From assembly GCA_965284645.1 (NCBI GenBank), contig OZ260106.1, positions 496,001 through 560,000 of the forward strand: DNA of 64,000 bases, in the 5' to 3' direction. Source of the DNA: JAIBAJ01 sp965284645 (lineage in GTDB: Bacteria; Bacteroidota; Bacteroidia; JAIBAJ01). Every line of letters begins with the position of its first letter. Within the stretch, counting starts at the first letter, position 1. Under the pieces are notes generated by a model. The model saw nothing but the letters and a program-made list of their open reading frames with translations. It did no database searches and had not been told where the DNA came from. Below, in pieces: positions 9,942 to 19,506 of this stretch. The position numbers and the translations under genes are program-made.

Positions 9942-11219
9942 CTAGTGGAATTGCTCCTCTTCGGTACTTCCTTTGAGTGCGCCAGTAGAGGCCAAACCGC
10001 GGCTTACTACATTTTGTACGGCATCAAAATAACCTGTTCCAACAAAAGACTGATGTTTTACAGCTTTAAAACCTTCGGCTTGAAGTGCAAACTCTTTTTG
10101 TTGCAGTTCACTGTAGCCAGCCATTCCGCGTTTACGGTAAGCACTAGCCAATTCAAACATACTGGTATTTAAGGCGTGGAAACCGGCCAGAGTAATAAAC
10201 TGGAATTTAAACCCAAGTTCGGCCAAACGCTCGCGGAAAGTTTCCATTTCAGCTACACTAAGTTTGGAGGCCCAATTGAAGGAAGGCGAACAGTTGTAGG
10301 CTAACATTTTACCTGGGTAGCGGGCGTGAATACCTTGAGCAAAAGCTTTTGCTTCTTCGATATCAGGTTTTCCTGTTTCCATCCAAATTAAATCAGCATA
10401 GGGGGCATAGCTTAAACCACGGTCGATGGATTGTTCCAAACCACAATTCACATAGAAGAAACCTTCACTGCTGCGTTCGCCTGTAATGAAACGTTTATCG
10501 CGATCGTCAATATCGGAAGTAATCAAATTGGCAGCATCGGCATCAGTACGAGCAACTAATAAAGTTGGAACACCCATAACGTCGGCGGCCAAACGAGCAG
10601 CGATTAGTTTATTGATAGCCTCTTGGGTTGGGACCAAGACTTTACCACCAAGGTGACCACATTTTTTTGCAGAGGAAAGTTGGTCTTCGAAGTGAACACC
10701 TGCGGCGCCGGCTTCGATCATTTGCTTCATCAATTCAAAAGCGTTTAGGTTTCCACCAAAACCAGCTTCTGCATCCGCCACGATAGGAACTAACCAATGT
10801 TTATCGCCATCTCCAGAAACTGACTGAATTTGGTCGGCACGCAACAACGATTTGTTGATACGACGAACCACAGCAGGAACGCTATCGGCTGGGTACAAAC
10901 TTTGGTCGGGATACATTTCGCCAGCCAAATTTGCATCGGCGGCAACTTGCCATCCGCTCAAATAGATTGCTTCAAGTCCTGCGGCAACCTCTTGAACGGC
11001 TTGGTTTCCGGTAAGAGCACCAAGGCCAGCAACAAAGGATTGACTATTCAATTTGTCCCACAAACGTTCAGCACCTTGACGAGCAATGGTGTATTCAATG
11101 TCGTAGGAGCCACGGAGTTTAATCACCTCTTCGGCGGTATAAGGACGTTCGATTCCTTTCCAGCGTGGGTTGGTTGCCCAATCTTTAATTAGGGCTTCGA
11201 TTTTTTCTTGTTTGGTCAT
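9942..11219 (-). CDS. aceA: isocitrate lyase
   Basis: 425 residues, close to the usual length of the short bacterial type. It cleaves isocitrate to glyoxylate and succinate, the first step of the glyoxylate shunt. The family signature K185-K-C-G-H189 with catalytic Cys187 is present in SSAKKCGHLGGK. The Mg-binding region appears around VADAEAGFGG, and the N-terminus KDWATNPRWKGIERPYTAE is typical. It lies downstream of aceB on the same strand, but a four-helix-bundle gene and two repeat tracts now separate the two. It is followed by a strong terminator. ATG at 11219 directly borders the tandem repeat, so its ribosome binding region is made of repeat sequence. Confidence 0.97.
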   Translation of the reverse strand: MTKQEKIEALIKDWATNPRWKGIERPYTAEEVIKLRGSYDIEYTIARQGAERLWDKLNSQSFVAGLGALTGNQAVQEVAAGLEAIYLSGWQVAADANLAGEMYPDQSLYPADSVPAVVRRINKSLLRADQIQSVSGDGDKHWLVPIVADAEAGFGGNLNAFELMKQMIEAGAAGVHFEDQLSSAKKCGHLGGKVLVPTQEAINKLIAARLAADVMGVPTLLVARTDADAANLITSDIDDRDKRFITGERSSEGFFYVNCGLEQSIDRGLSYAPYADLIWMETGKPDIEEAKAFAQGIHARYPGKMLAYNCSPSFNWASKLSVAEMETFRERLAELGFKFQFITLAGFHALNTSMFELASAYRKRGMAGYSELQQKEFALQAEGFKAVKHQSFVGTGYFDAVQNVVSRGLASTGALKGSTEEEQFH

Positions 11220-11231
11220 TTTGGTTTTTGG

Positions 11232-11393
11232 TTTTTAGTTTCTAGTTTACAGTTTTTAGTTTCTAGTTTACAGTTTTTAGTTTCTAGTTTACAGTTTTTA
11301 GTTTCTAGTTTACAGTTTTTAGTTTCTAGTTTACAGTTTTTAGTTTCTAGTTTACAGTTTTTAGTTTTTTTACAGTTTTTAGTTTCTATTTAA
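11232..11393. repeat. 21-bp tandem repeat tract upstream of aceA
   Basis: About six full units of 21 bp with core TTTAGTTTCTAGTTTAC, then two degenerate units. The tract fills the space between the aceA start and the end of the four-helix-bundle gene, and overlaps that gene's last codons. A related tract in opposite orientation lies at 11779-11844. Direct units without unique spacers exclude CRISPR. Confidence 0.9.
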
Positions 11394-11775
11394 ACTTTGT
11401 GCCTTTAAATTCAGTAGTGTTTAAATATTGGATTAGCTTATTAACCATTTTTCCTATTTCATTGCAATCATTTAGAAGGTTATTTAATTCTTCTTCCTGG
11501 ATATAATTTTGGTCAAATGCGATATACAGCTGGGCCTTTACTTCGCCAATTGAACCAGTTGTTATGGATAGAAAATGGGCAAATTCTTTATTTCCATTCC
11601 TTTCAAAACCTTCGCTTATATTGGATAATATAGAAATTGCAGCTCTTCTAATTTGTTTTAGCAGTTCGTTGTCTTTAGAGAATTCTTGCTTTCTGGTTAT
11701 AACATAAATTTGATTAACCATAACCCTTGCTTTTTGCCAGGCTAGTAAATCTTCAAATTTTTGTAGTGTAGCCAT
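11386..11775 (-). CDS. four helix bundle protein (23S rRNA intervening-sequence protein family)
   Basis: 129 residues, all helical in appearance. It shows the family's N-terminal motif FEDLLAWQKARVM, the middle IRRAAISILSNISEGFER and the C-terminal helix ending KMVNKLIQYL. These are hallmarks of the S23/IVP-like four-helix-bundle family (TIGR02436-type). Members occur inside 23S rRNA intervening sequences in some bacteria and as scattered stand-alone genes in Bacteroidota; their function is not known. Here the gene sits between aceB and aceA on the same strand, with oppositely oriented TAGTTT/AAACTA repeat tracts on its two sides. That arrangement looks like an inserted cassette (inference). 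Confidence 0.9.
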   Translation of the reverse strand: MATLQKFEDLLAWQKARVMVNQIYVITRKQEFSKDNELLKQIRRAAISILSNISEGFERNGNKEFAHFLSITTGSIGEVKAQLYIAFDQNYIQEEELNNLLNDCNEIGKMVNKLIQYLNTTEFKGTKFK

Positions 11776-11778
11776 AAA

Positions 11779-11844
11779 CTGAAAACTAGAAACTGAAAAC
11801 TAAAAACTAAAAACTGAAAACTAGAAACTGAAAACTAGAAACTA
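11779..11844. repeat. AAACTGAAAACTAGAAACT-type tract upstream of the four-helix-bundle gene
   Basis: Irregular repeats of 7 and 14 bp (GAAAACTAGAAACT, AAAAACTAA) lie between the aceB stop and the four-helix-bundle start. They are the approximate reverse complement of the 21-bp unit at 11232-11393, so the small gene is bracketed by inverted low-complexity arrays. Confidence 0.8.
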
Positions 11845-11850
11845 TTATGG

Positions 11851-13446
11851 TTAATCAATTAAATCATAGGCTCCCAAGGTTAGGAATTCAGAAAACTCAT
11901 CGGATAAAACTAGTTTATCAAACAAGTCAATTGCTTGGGCGAATTTGCCTTTTGCGAACCTTTCTTCCCCTACCATAGCTTTGATTTTTTCAATTTGAGT
12001 TGGCAGAACTGATTGGTAATATTCTTTAGTAATGGTTCGTCCGTCAGCTAATTTTGCGTTATGTCTAACCCATTGCCAAACTTGGGCACGGCTAATTTCG
12101 GCGGTAGCGGCATCTTCCATTAAATTGTACAATGGAACACAGCCACTTCCTCTTAACCAGGCTTCCAAATACTGAATGGCCACATCAATATTGGCTTTAA
12201 ACCCTTCCTCTGTGATGGTACCATCAGGAATTTGAAGCAAATCGGATTGTGAAATGGAGATGTTTTCGAGTTTCTTATCCTTTTGATTAGGCTGTGGCAT
12301 GACGCGGTTAAAGATCTCCAAGGCCACGGGTACTAAGCCAGGATGAGCAACCCAAGTTCCATCATGTCCGTTGTTGGCTTCCCGTTCTTTGTCTTGGCGC
12401 ACTTTCGCGAACGCATTATTGTTAGCCGATTCATCATTTTTAACCGGAATAAAAGCAGACATTCCGCCTATGGCATGAGCATTTCGTTTATGGCAGGTTT
12501 TAATTGCCAATAAAGAGTAGCTATTCATAAAATGGGTTGCCATTGTAACCTGAATACGATCAGGAAGAATAAAATCAGGACGGCGGCTGAATTTTTTGAT
12601 AAAACTAAAAATGTAATCCCAGCGACCACAATTTAGACCTGCAGAATGGTTACGCAGTTCAAACAGGATTTCATCCATTTCGAAGGCAGCCAGAATAGTT
12701 TCGATCAACACTGTTGCCCGAATTGAGCCTTGTGGAACCCCACAATAATCTTGAGCAAAAACAAAAACATCGTTCCAAAGGCGGGCTTCCAAATGGCTTT
12801 CCATTTTTGGAAGATAAAAATAAGGACCACTTCCACGACTTAGAAGTTCTTTGGCATTATGGAAAAAATACAATCCGAAATCAAAAAGCGAGCCTGATGT
12901 AATTTCACCATCAATTAATACATGCTTTTCTACCAAGTGCCATCCCCGTGGACGAACCACAAGGGTGGCAATGGTATCATTTAACTTGTATTGCTTTCCA
13001 TCAGGGTTTGAGAAGGAAATCGTTTTACGGACAGCATCTCTTAGGTTGACCTGTCCATCTAAATTGTTTGAAAATGTAGGTGAATTACTATCCTCAAAAT
13101 CAGCCATAAAAACCTTAGCACCGCTGTTTAAGGCATTGATTATCATTTTACGATCAACGGGACCAGTAATTTCAACCCGACGATCATTTAGGTCGGCCGG
13201 CGTTGAAGCCACTTCCCAAGCTGAATTTCGCACATCCGCAGTTTCTTCCAAGAAATTTGGCAGCTCGCCAGCATTTAATTTAGCTTGACGGATTTCCCTA
13301 GCTTTCAATAATTCCATTCTACGGCCGTTAAACTTTCGGTGAAGTTCGGCCACAAACTGTAAGGCTTCTGGAGTTAAAATAGCTTGATACTCAGGGGAAA
13401 GTGTCGATTTAATTTCGACACTTGGGGATACGGATGTTGCAGCCAT
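11851..13446 (-). CDS. aceB: malate synthase A
   Basis: 531 residues from ATG at 13446, matching the length of form A enzymes. It condenses glyoxylate with acetyl-CoA to malate, completing the glyoxylate shunt with aceA. Recognisable segments are NSGAKVFMADFEDSNSPT, VVRPRGWHLVEKH, FYLPKMESHLEARLWNDVF and the C-terminal region GSGCVPLYNLMEDAATAEI. The frame is open a little further, to a GTG at 13464, but that GTG coincides with a -7 promoter element, so ATG 13446 (MAATSVSPSVEIK) is preferred. It heads the aceB / four-helix-bundle / aceA unit. Confidence 0.96.
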   Translation of the reverse strand: MAATSVSPSVEIKSTLSPEYQAILTPEALQFVAELHRKFNGRRMELLKAREIRQAKLNAGELPNFLEETADVRNSAWEVASTPADLNDRRVEITGPVDRKMIINALNSGAKVFMADFEDSNSPTFSNNLDGQVNLRDAVRKTISFSNPDGKQYKLNDTIATLVVRPRGWHLVEKHVLIDGEITSGSLFDFGLYFFHNAKELLSRGSGPYFYLPKMESHLEARLWNDVFVFAQDYCGVPQGSIRATVLIETILAAFEMDEILFELRNHSAGLNCGRWDYIFSFIKKFSRRPDFILPDRIQVTMATHFMNSYSLLAIKTCHKRNAHAIGGMSAFIPVKNDESANNNAFAKVRQDKEREANNGHDGTWVAHPGLVPVALEIFNRVMPQPNQKDKKLENISISQSDLLQIPDGTITEEGFKANIDVAIQYLEAWLRGSGCVPLYNLMEDAATAEISRAQVWQWVRHNAKLADGRTITKEYYQSVLPTQIEKIKAMVGEERFAKGKFAQAIDLFDKLVLSDEFSEFLTLGAYDLID

Positions 13447-13463
13447 TGTAATTTTTGAGTGCA

Positions 13464-13471
13464 CAAATATA
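13464..13471 (-). promoter_or_regulatory. -7 promoter element of aceB
   Basis: TATATTTG on the minus strand fits the Bacteroidota consensus TAnnTTTG. It lies 17 bp upstream of the chosen aceB ATG. I see no clear TTTG -33 element at the standard spacing. Confidence 0.55.
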
Positions 13472-13600
13472 AGAAGAAATTTCTTCGTTCAGCGAATTTT
13501 CGCTAAAAGTCAATTTTTCTCTTTGATTGAATTTTTGGTAGTAAACTTGAATGCAGAAGGAAATGTTACAATTTAACCAAGACAAACACTTCCTATCCAA

Positions 13601-14986
13601 TTATTTACAACGGAAAGCCACAATTTCAAAGACCTTATTCTCTAGGGTTTCACTCTGTTTGAATACAATCTCCAATTTTGGATTAGCCATTAGAATTTCT
13701 TTAGAAACTCCATTTTCTATGGTTGCAAAATCTGAATCCCAAACCAACAGATCACCCCTCCTCACATTATCCAGATTGGATGATAATGGGAAAGCTGAGG
13801 TTGAATCAAAACAATCTACCTCCAATTCATAATAAACATAGGGATAAGCGGTAGAAACTCTTGTCCTTGGTAAAAATATTGGATCCAATTTCAACTTCTT
13901 TATTTGTTCTTGCTTTGCAGTTAAATAAAATTCTTGCCAATGGATAGAACTAGGTGTTCCAGAAAAAGGAAAAATCAAGGCAAACAGACCCATCCAAAAT
14001 ACAAACTGAACTTTTAGCTTTTTTCCATTTAAAAAGGAAGCCAACCAATTCAAACCATTCAAAGCAATGAGCGAGGCCAAAGGAAGAACGCCCACAAGGA
14101 CCCTTTTTAATCCCATGGAATCAAAAATGCCCAAATACCAGAAAAGACTATGGGCCATTACAAAACCCACAAAGCCTCCATAAATAATACAAATCTCGAT
14201 GGCCCTTAACCGTCTTTGAATCATTTGTAAAAACCCGGCCAAAAGACCCACCATGAGAAAAATATAAAAAGGGAGACCAATAACATAAAACAGTTGGTCA
14301 ACAAAATGAAACATTTGTCCATGTCCATAATGACTTGCCCCTTGGGTATAGGGCATTTGATGAAAAAACCAAAGAAAATCACCAACCACCATTTGTCCGA
14401 CGATTGCATATATCAAAAAGCCAATAAAAAGAAACGGTAGGGCCTTCCATTCCTTTTCCCAAAAAACAACCAAAGCTATCAGGCCGAGAAACAGCAAACC
14501 TTCAGCTCGGACAAAAGGCAGAAATGAAAACAAAACCAAGGCCAAAACCTTTCTATCTTTCAGGTAGGAAAACAATCCACTTATACATAGAAAGGCAAAT
14601 AAAGGCTCTGTAAGACCTGAAAAGGCAATGACTAAACCAAGAGGAGCCAAGGCCTGAAAAAAAATACCTAAAACAGAAAAGGAATAGCCCAATTTTCGAG
14701 CCACTGCATCCACCATCCAAATACTTCCCAAACTAAGTAAAACATTAAAAGTTTTAATCCCCATAAATCCAAATTGGGCAAAAGGGGATGCCAGGAAAAC
14801 AAAGACAGGTTTAGCCCAATGATGAAGAAAGAGTTCCGGATGTGTTAAGGCATACTTTGCATAAAGAAAATGAAAAATACTGTCACCATCATCGCCCGTT
14901 CCATTAAAGCTACAAAGTATCCAGCAATAAAAGAGTCCTATTCCAACCAAAAACCATAAACGATATTTTTGTAGGTTGGGAATCAA
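13601..14986 (-). CDS. polytopic GT-C-like membrane glycosyltransferase, unassigned
   Basis: 461 residues with about ten hydrophobic segments. An acidic motif (FNGTGDDGDS) follows the first transmembrane segment, as in GT-C mannosyl/arabinosyltransferases, and is followed by YAKYALTHPELFLHHWAKP. The last 110 residues form a soluble tail. GT-C enzymes use polyprenyl-phosphate sugars on the outer face of the inner membrane, but acceptor and sugar cannot be read here. The start appears to be TTG at 14986: an in-frame TGA lies four codons upstream and no ATG is near. It is 15 bp from the symporter stop and probably shares its operon, which begins with another predicted glycosyltransferase. Confidence 0.7.
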   Translation of the reverse strand: MIPNLQKYRLWFLVGIGLFYCWILCSFNGTGDDGDSIFHFLYAKYALTHPELFLHHWAKPVFVFLASPFAQFGFMGIKTFNVLLSLGSIWMVDAVARKLGYSFSVLGIFFQALAPLGLVIAFSGLTEPLFAFLCISGLFSYLKDRKVLALVLFSFLPFVRAEGLLFLGLIALVVFWEKEWKALPFLFIGFLIYAIVGQMVVGDFLWFFHQMPYTQGASHYGHGQMFHFVDQLFYVIGLPFYIFLMVGLLAGFLQMIQRRLRAIEICIIYGGFVGFVMAHSLFWYLGIFDSMGLKRVLVGVLPLASLIALNGLNWLASFLNGKKLKVQFVFWMGLFALIFPFSGTPSSIHWQEFYLTAKQEQIKKLKLDPIFLPRTRVSTAYPYVYYELEVDCFDSTSAFPLSSNLDNVRRGDLLVWDSDFATIENGVSKEILMANPKLEIVFKQSETLENKVFEIVAFRCK

Positions 14987-15001
14987 TGGGAAAATTCAAT
15001 T

Positions 15002-16198
15002 TTAAGAATCAACGAATTCACCTTCCATACGGGCAACAACAGCAGATGCCAAACAATTGCCTAGGACATTTACCGAAGTCCGAGCCATATCCATAAAGGT
15101 ATCAATTCCCAGAATAATTAAAATAGGTTCGGCTGGCAAATTAAAAGAGGCAACCGTACCCGACAGAATAACCAAGGAAGCCCTAGGCACACCTGCAACC
15201 CCTTTGCTTGTGAGCATAAGCGTAAACACCATTACCATTTGCTGACTAAAGCTAAGTTCAATACCTGCTGCTTGGGCTACAAATATGGAAGCAAGAGAAA
15301 GATACAGCGTAGTACCATCCAGATTAAAACTATACCCTGTAGGTAGCACAAAGGCCACTATTTTCCTAGGAACTCCGATACTTTCCATGGCCTGCATAGC
15401 CTTAGGAAGGGCACTTTCGCTGCTTGCCGTAGCAAAAGCAAGCGAAACCGGCTCTGAAACTGCTTGGGCAAATTTCTTAATCGGTATTCTAAAATACAAG
15501 GCAATGGGCAAAAGAACGAGCAACACAAACGCAATTAGTGCTCCATACAAGGTTAGTAGGAGTTTAATTAAGTTACCAAAGATGTCCAATCCATATTTAG
15601 AAACCGTATAAGAAATAGCACCCAATACAGCAAAAGGAGCTAAATACATTACAATTTCAGTAAAGCGAAACATAACCTCGGTTAGACTTTCAGCAAAACG
15701 GAGCATTGGCTGAGCCAAATCCTTCTTTACCATAGCTAATGCAATACCGAACAAAATAGAAAAGACAACAACTTGTAAAACTTGGCCCTCGGCAATTGCT
15801 TTGGCAAGATTATCAGGGAAAGTGTGCAAAACGATGTCCTGCCACGTTTGGCTTTTCACCTCAGGCAATCCATCTGCACCTGATGGAACGGTAGCACCCA
15901 CGCCCGCCTTAGTCAGATTTATGGCAGCTAATCCAATAAACAAAGCCAAGGTTGTAACTACTTCAAAGTAGATTAATGCCTTTAGTCCCATCCTTCCTAC
16001 CTGCTTAATATCCGAATGACCAGCAATCCCTACAACCAAGGTCCCAAATAATAAGGGAGCAATAATCGTTTTGATAAGTTTAAGAAAAATATCAGAAAGA
16101 ATTTTTAATTCCAGTCCGACCCCCGGGGCAACCAAACCAATTCCTATTCCGGCTGCTAAGCCAATTAAAATATAACCGGTAAAGGAAATGCGTTTCAA
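15002..16198 (-). CDS. dicarboxylate/amino acid:cation symporter (DAACS family)
   Basis: 398 residues with eight membrane segments and two re-entrant loops. Family signatures are the serine-rich hairpin ATASSESALPKAM, the TM7/HP2 motif GYSFNLDGTTLYLSLASIF, TSKGVAGVPRASLVIL and the C-terminal IDTFMDMARTSVNVLGN. These residues bind substrate carboxylates and cations in GltPh/DctA-type carriers. It should import glutamate, aspartate or C4-dicarboxylates with Na+ or H+; which one cannot be decided. The initiator is TTG at 16198. It is co-directional with the TMEM260-like gene upstream (52-bp gap) and the GT-C gene downstream. Confidence 0.93.
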   Translation of the reverse strand: MKRISFTGYILIGLAAGIGIGLVAPGVGLELKILSDIFLKLIKTIIAPLLFGTLVVGIAGHSDIKQVGRMGLKALIYFEVVTTLALFIGLAAINLTKAGVGATVPSGADGLPEVKSQTWQDIVLHTFPDNLAKAIAEGQVLQVVVFSILFGIALAMVKKDLAQPMLRFAESLTEVMFRFTEIVMYLAPFAVLGAISYTVSKYGLDIFGNLIKLLLTLYGALIAFVLLVLLPIALYFRIPIKKFAQAVSEPVSLAFATASSESALPKAMQAMESIGVPRKIVAFVLPTGYSFNLDGTTLYLSLASIFVAQAAGIELSFSQQMVMVFTLMLTSKGVAGVPRASLVILSGTVASFNLPAEPILIILGIDTFMDMARTSVNVLGNCLASAVVARMEGEFVDS

Positions 16199-16250
16199 GA
16201 TTGGGTGGGCAATTATATATTTCTAAAACTAAGATTGTTCAATCCCTAGA

Positions 16251-19200
16251 TTATTGTTCTCCGTATCCAACCTTATTCCGATACAACCCTTCGACTGCAT
16301 TGAAACGGTTGGTAAGTTCTTTTACCAATGCTTCTTGCTTTTGATCTTCTGCCAAGGAAACCGTACGGGCTAGGATTGAAATGCTTTGTTGAGCCTCTGA
16401 TTCCACATTGACAAAATATTTATTGTTCAAACTTAGGTAATACTTCAAATCCTGCTCATTGATCTCCGATAGGCGACGAATAATTGCATTAGCCTTTTCA
16501 AGTTGACCAAGTTTATAATAATTCTCCGCAACACCAATCATGATGAAATTGAATGGAACTGTTTGATCAGGCATTTCCTCCAAACATTTATCCAATACTT
16601 TAATCGCCTTTTCCTTCTCGCCCAAATCAATTAGTCGTTCTGCCAAACGATTTAAATTAAGTCGCAAACCAGTAGTCATTCGCATAGACTCGGGATCCAC
16701 ATTGAGTTTAGGATTCTTTAAATCCCCCCAAAGGAATTTATTCATTACGTTTTCATACATACTATTGGCTGCCACTCTACCAGGCATTCCATCCTTCTTC
16801 TTTGATACAACAGGAACTAAACGATAGGCTAATCCTTCCAATTGGAAATAATCCTCCAAATTCATAAATCCATCTCCACCAACTGTTATGGCAAAATAAA
16901 TCGGTCTTTTCCAATTGTTATGGGCAATTATATCCAAAACTGCCAAGTCGTTTTTCAATAAATAATTTCCTTTCAAAACCCAATGCATATCGGTTACTAA
17001 ACTATCACCATTAAGCTCCGTAACCGTTCCATTTTTCTTCACTAAAGCTGTATCCACAGGAATACTAATATATCGAGTAGGACAGTAAGACATTTTGCGG
17101 TTTCCAACTTTTATTTGGGCTTCTGGTGCAGAACTTAAAATAAAGTCCATCACATCGGTTATCTTACTCCAAGTCGAATCTTTTCCGTTTATCTGCACAA
17201 AATCCCTTGTACCACTCCGATAATCTTCGTTCTTCATAGTTATTGGAAGAGGATCGCTGTTATAAACCTTCCTTTTCATTTGGTCGATATACCAATCAGT
17301 CCCCAAAAGACTAAGATTAACTACCCTTAAATCGGTTCGAATACCTTCAACTTCTTGGGCATACCAAAGTGGGAAAGTATCGTTATCGCCATTGGTAAAT
17401 AGGATAGCATTTGGTGCGCAACTGTTAAGGTAGTCGGCGGCAAAATCGCGAGCCGTAAATTTACCTGAGCGATCATGGTCATCCCATTCTTCTTTTGCCA
17501 TTAGGGCTGGTCCTCCCAAAAACGTTAAGGCAAATGCCAAACCTGCTGAAGTCGTTTTATCCAGTTTGGATGCTATCATTTCATAAAGCCCATACATTCC
17601 CAAACCTACCCAAATACAAAACGCATAAAAGGAAGCCGCATAAGCATAATCCCTTTCCCTAGGCTGATAAGGGTATTGGTTCAAATAAACAACAATGGCC
17701 AAACCAGTGAATAAAAATAGCAAAAGCACTACCCAACCATCTCTGCTATCTTTCATAAAATGAAAATACAACCCTAACAATCCAATTATCAAAGGAAGCA
17801 TAAACAGTGTGTTTCGTGCATGGTTATTTGAAAGGCTAGGTGGGATATTGGTTTGCGGGCCAACACTGATTGAATCTATAAAATCAATTCCCGAAATCCA
17901 TCCTCCTTCCAAAATCGAACCATTTCCTTGGTTATCATTTTGCCTACCTGCAAAATTCCACATGAAATAACGCAAATACATATGATTGATTTGGTAGGCT
18001 ACAAAAAAGCGAAGATTCTCTCCAAAGGTGGGCAGAATCAAAGGATCTTCCACATCAGGACGTTCTGTATAAATCTTTTTACCTTTTATATTTCCATAAC
18101 TTTTGTAGGCTGCAATATGACTTTTTTGGTTGGAGTACATTCTTGGGAAAAAGGTACAATACTTTGGATCATAAACAGGTACAGTCTCCTTGCGGTCGTC
18201 GCCTATTATGTATTTCTGCTTCCCGTTTTCGGTTACCTGCACATAAGAAGGAGTACCATCCTCATACTTATATTCTTGGGCATCATAATCAATTTCAAGT
18301 GGGGTATTATAATATTGTCCATACAACAAAGGCCTGTCTCCATACTGTTCACGGTTCAAATAGCTTAACAATGAAAAAGCATTGTTTGGTGCATTCTCGT
18401 TCATTGGAGGATTAGCGTTTGAACGAATAACAATGAGCGCGTAACTAGAATAACCGATCATGATTACAGTTAAGCAAAGAATGGCAGTATTTGCCAATTG
18501 CATTTCTTTGGTTTGGGTATAATAAAGTCCGAAAGCCAACAATCCTACCACCAAAATCAAAAATGCCCATAATCCACTGTTGAAACCCATGCCTAAGGAA
18601 TTCACAAAAAACAACTCAAATTTGGAGGCCAAAATGACTGTTCCTGGGATAATTCCATATTGGATAAAAATTAACAAACCTAACCCAGCTAAAGTCGCAT
18701 AAATAAAGCCCTTTGTTGAAGGTTGGAATTTCTTGTAATAAAATACAAAGGTGATAGCAGGAATACAAAGCAAGTTCAACAAGTGTACGCCAACCGACAA
18801 TCCCATTAAATAGGCAATTAATATAATCCAACGGTTGGAATGTGCTTGGTCTGCCACCGATTCCCATTTCATAATGGCCCAAAAAACAATGGCAGTAAAA
18901 AAAGAGGACATGGCATAAACCTCACCTTCCACCGCACTGAACCAAAAACTATCAGAAAAAGTGTAGGCCAATGACCCAACAATTCCACTTCCAAAAATGG
19001 CCATCAATTGTGCCGTTGAAAGTTCTTGGTCATTGCTTTCTTTTAGAGCAATCTTCTTAGCAAAAGCCGTAATGGTCCAAAACAAAAACAAAATCGTGAA
19101 AGAACTGCAAAGTGCCGAACAAAGGTTAATCCACATGGCCACCTTATCAGGCCCTGATGCAAAAAGAGAAAAAACCCTTCCAACCATCATAAACAAGGGA

Positions 19201-19358
19201 GCCCCAGGAGGGTGGCCCACCTGCAATTTGTAAGACGAGGCAATAAACTCACCACAATCCCAAAAACTAACTGTAGGTTCAACAGTAAGGCCATAAACGG
19301 CTGTAGCGATGGCAAAAACCAACCAACCCAAGAGGGTGTTCAAACGAGAGTAAGACAT
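16251..19358 (-). CDS. DUF2723/TMEM260-type protein O-mannosyltransferase-like membrane protein with TPR tail
   Basis: 1,035 residues. The N-terminal DUF2723 core is clear: TVEPTVSFWDCGEFIASSYK followed by QVGHPPGAPLFMMVGR, with acidic and HPPG motifs in the first extracytoplasmic loops. About 12-14 membrane segments lie in residues 10-600. A periplasmic region (about 640-860) with TNGDNDTFPLWYAQE follows, then TPR-like helices to the end. The human homologue family TMEM260 O-mannosylates proteins, and Bacteroidota O-mannosylate many exported proteins at D-S/T-type sites. The inferred role is therefore O-glycosylation of periplasmic or surface proteins. It is first in a minus-strand operon with the symporter and GT-C gene. 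ATG at 19358. Confidence 0.85.
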   Translation of the reverse strand: MSYSRLNTLLGWLVFAIATAVYGLTVEPTVSFWDCGEFIASSYKLQVGHPPGAPLFMMVGRVFSLFASGPDKVAMWINLCSALCSSFTILFLFWTITAFAKKIALKESNDQELSTAQLMAIFGSGIVGSLAYTFSDSFWFSAVEGEVYAMSSFFTAIVFWAIMKWESVADQAHSNRWIILIAYLMGLSVGVHLLNLLCIPAITFVFYYKKFQPSTKGFIYATLAGLGLLIFIQYGIIPGTVILASKFELFFVNSLGMGFNSGLWAFLILVVGLLAFGLYYTQTKEMQLANTAILCLTVIMIGYSSYALIVIRSNANPPMNENAPNNAFSLLSYLNREQYGDRPLLYGQYYNTPLEIDYDAQEYKYEDGTPSYVQVTENGKQKYIIGDDRKETVPVYDPKYCTFFPRMYSNQKSHIAAYKSYGNIKGKKIYTERPDVEDPLILPTFGENLRFFVAYQINHMYLRYFMWNFAGRQNDNQGNGSILEGGWISGIDFIDSISVGPQTNIPPSLSNNHARNTLFMLPLIIGLLGLYFHFMKDSRDGWVVLLLFLFTGLAIVVYLNQYPYQPRERDYAYAASFYAFCIWVGLGMYGLYEMIASKLDKTTSAGLAFALTFLGGPALMAKEEWDDHDRSGKFTARDFAADYLNSCAPNAILFTNGDNDTFPLWYAQEVEGIRTDLRVVNLSLLGTDWYIDQMKRKVYNSDPLPITMKNEDYRSGTRDFVQINGKDSTWSKITDVMDFILSSAPEAQIKVGNRKMSYCPTRYISIPVDTALVKKNGTVTELNGDSLVTDMHWVLKGNYLLKNDLAVLDIIAHNNWKRPIYFAITVGGDGFMNLEDYFQLEGLAYRLVPVVSKKKDGMPGRVAANSMYENVMNKFLWGDLKNPKLNVDPESMRMTTGLRLNLNRLAERLIDLGEKEKAIKVLDKCLEEMPDQTVPFNFIMIGVAENYYKLGQLEKANAIIRRLSEINEQDLKYYLSLNNKYFVNVESEAQQSISILARTVSLAEDQKQEALVKELTNRFNAVEGLYRNKVGYGEQ

Positions 19359-19506
19359 GTATTAATCTGCAAATTAAGCCTGCGAAGATAGGGTAGAAAG
19401 CCCTTCATGATTCGATTATACAATTTGGTCTTAATTTTTAAAATTCATTACGATATTTTTAGAAATTTGAACCCGATTTGAAACCTACCGAACGCTAGAC
19501 TTTATA

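Noticed and set aside
11208..11393. Plus-strand open frame encoding a repeated seven-residue peptide (FLVSSLQ)
   Set aside because: It is only the translation of the 21-bp tandem repeat, has no unique sequence and starts inside aceA.
11232..11393. Possible CRISPR array
   Set aside because: The units are contiguous and have no unique spacers; no cas genes are present in the window.
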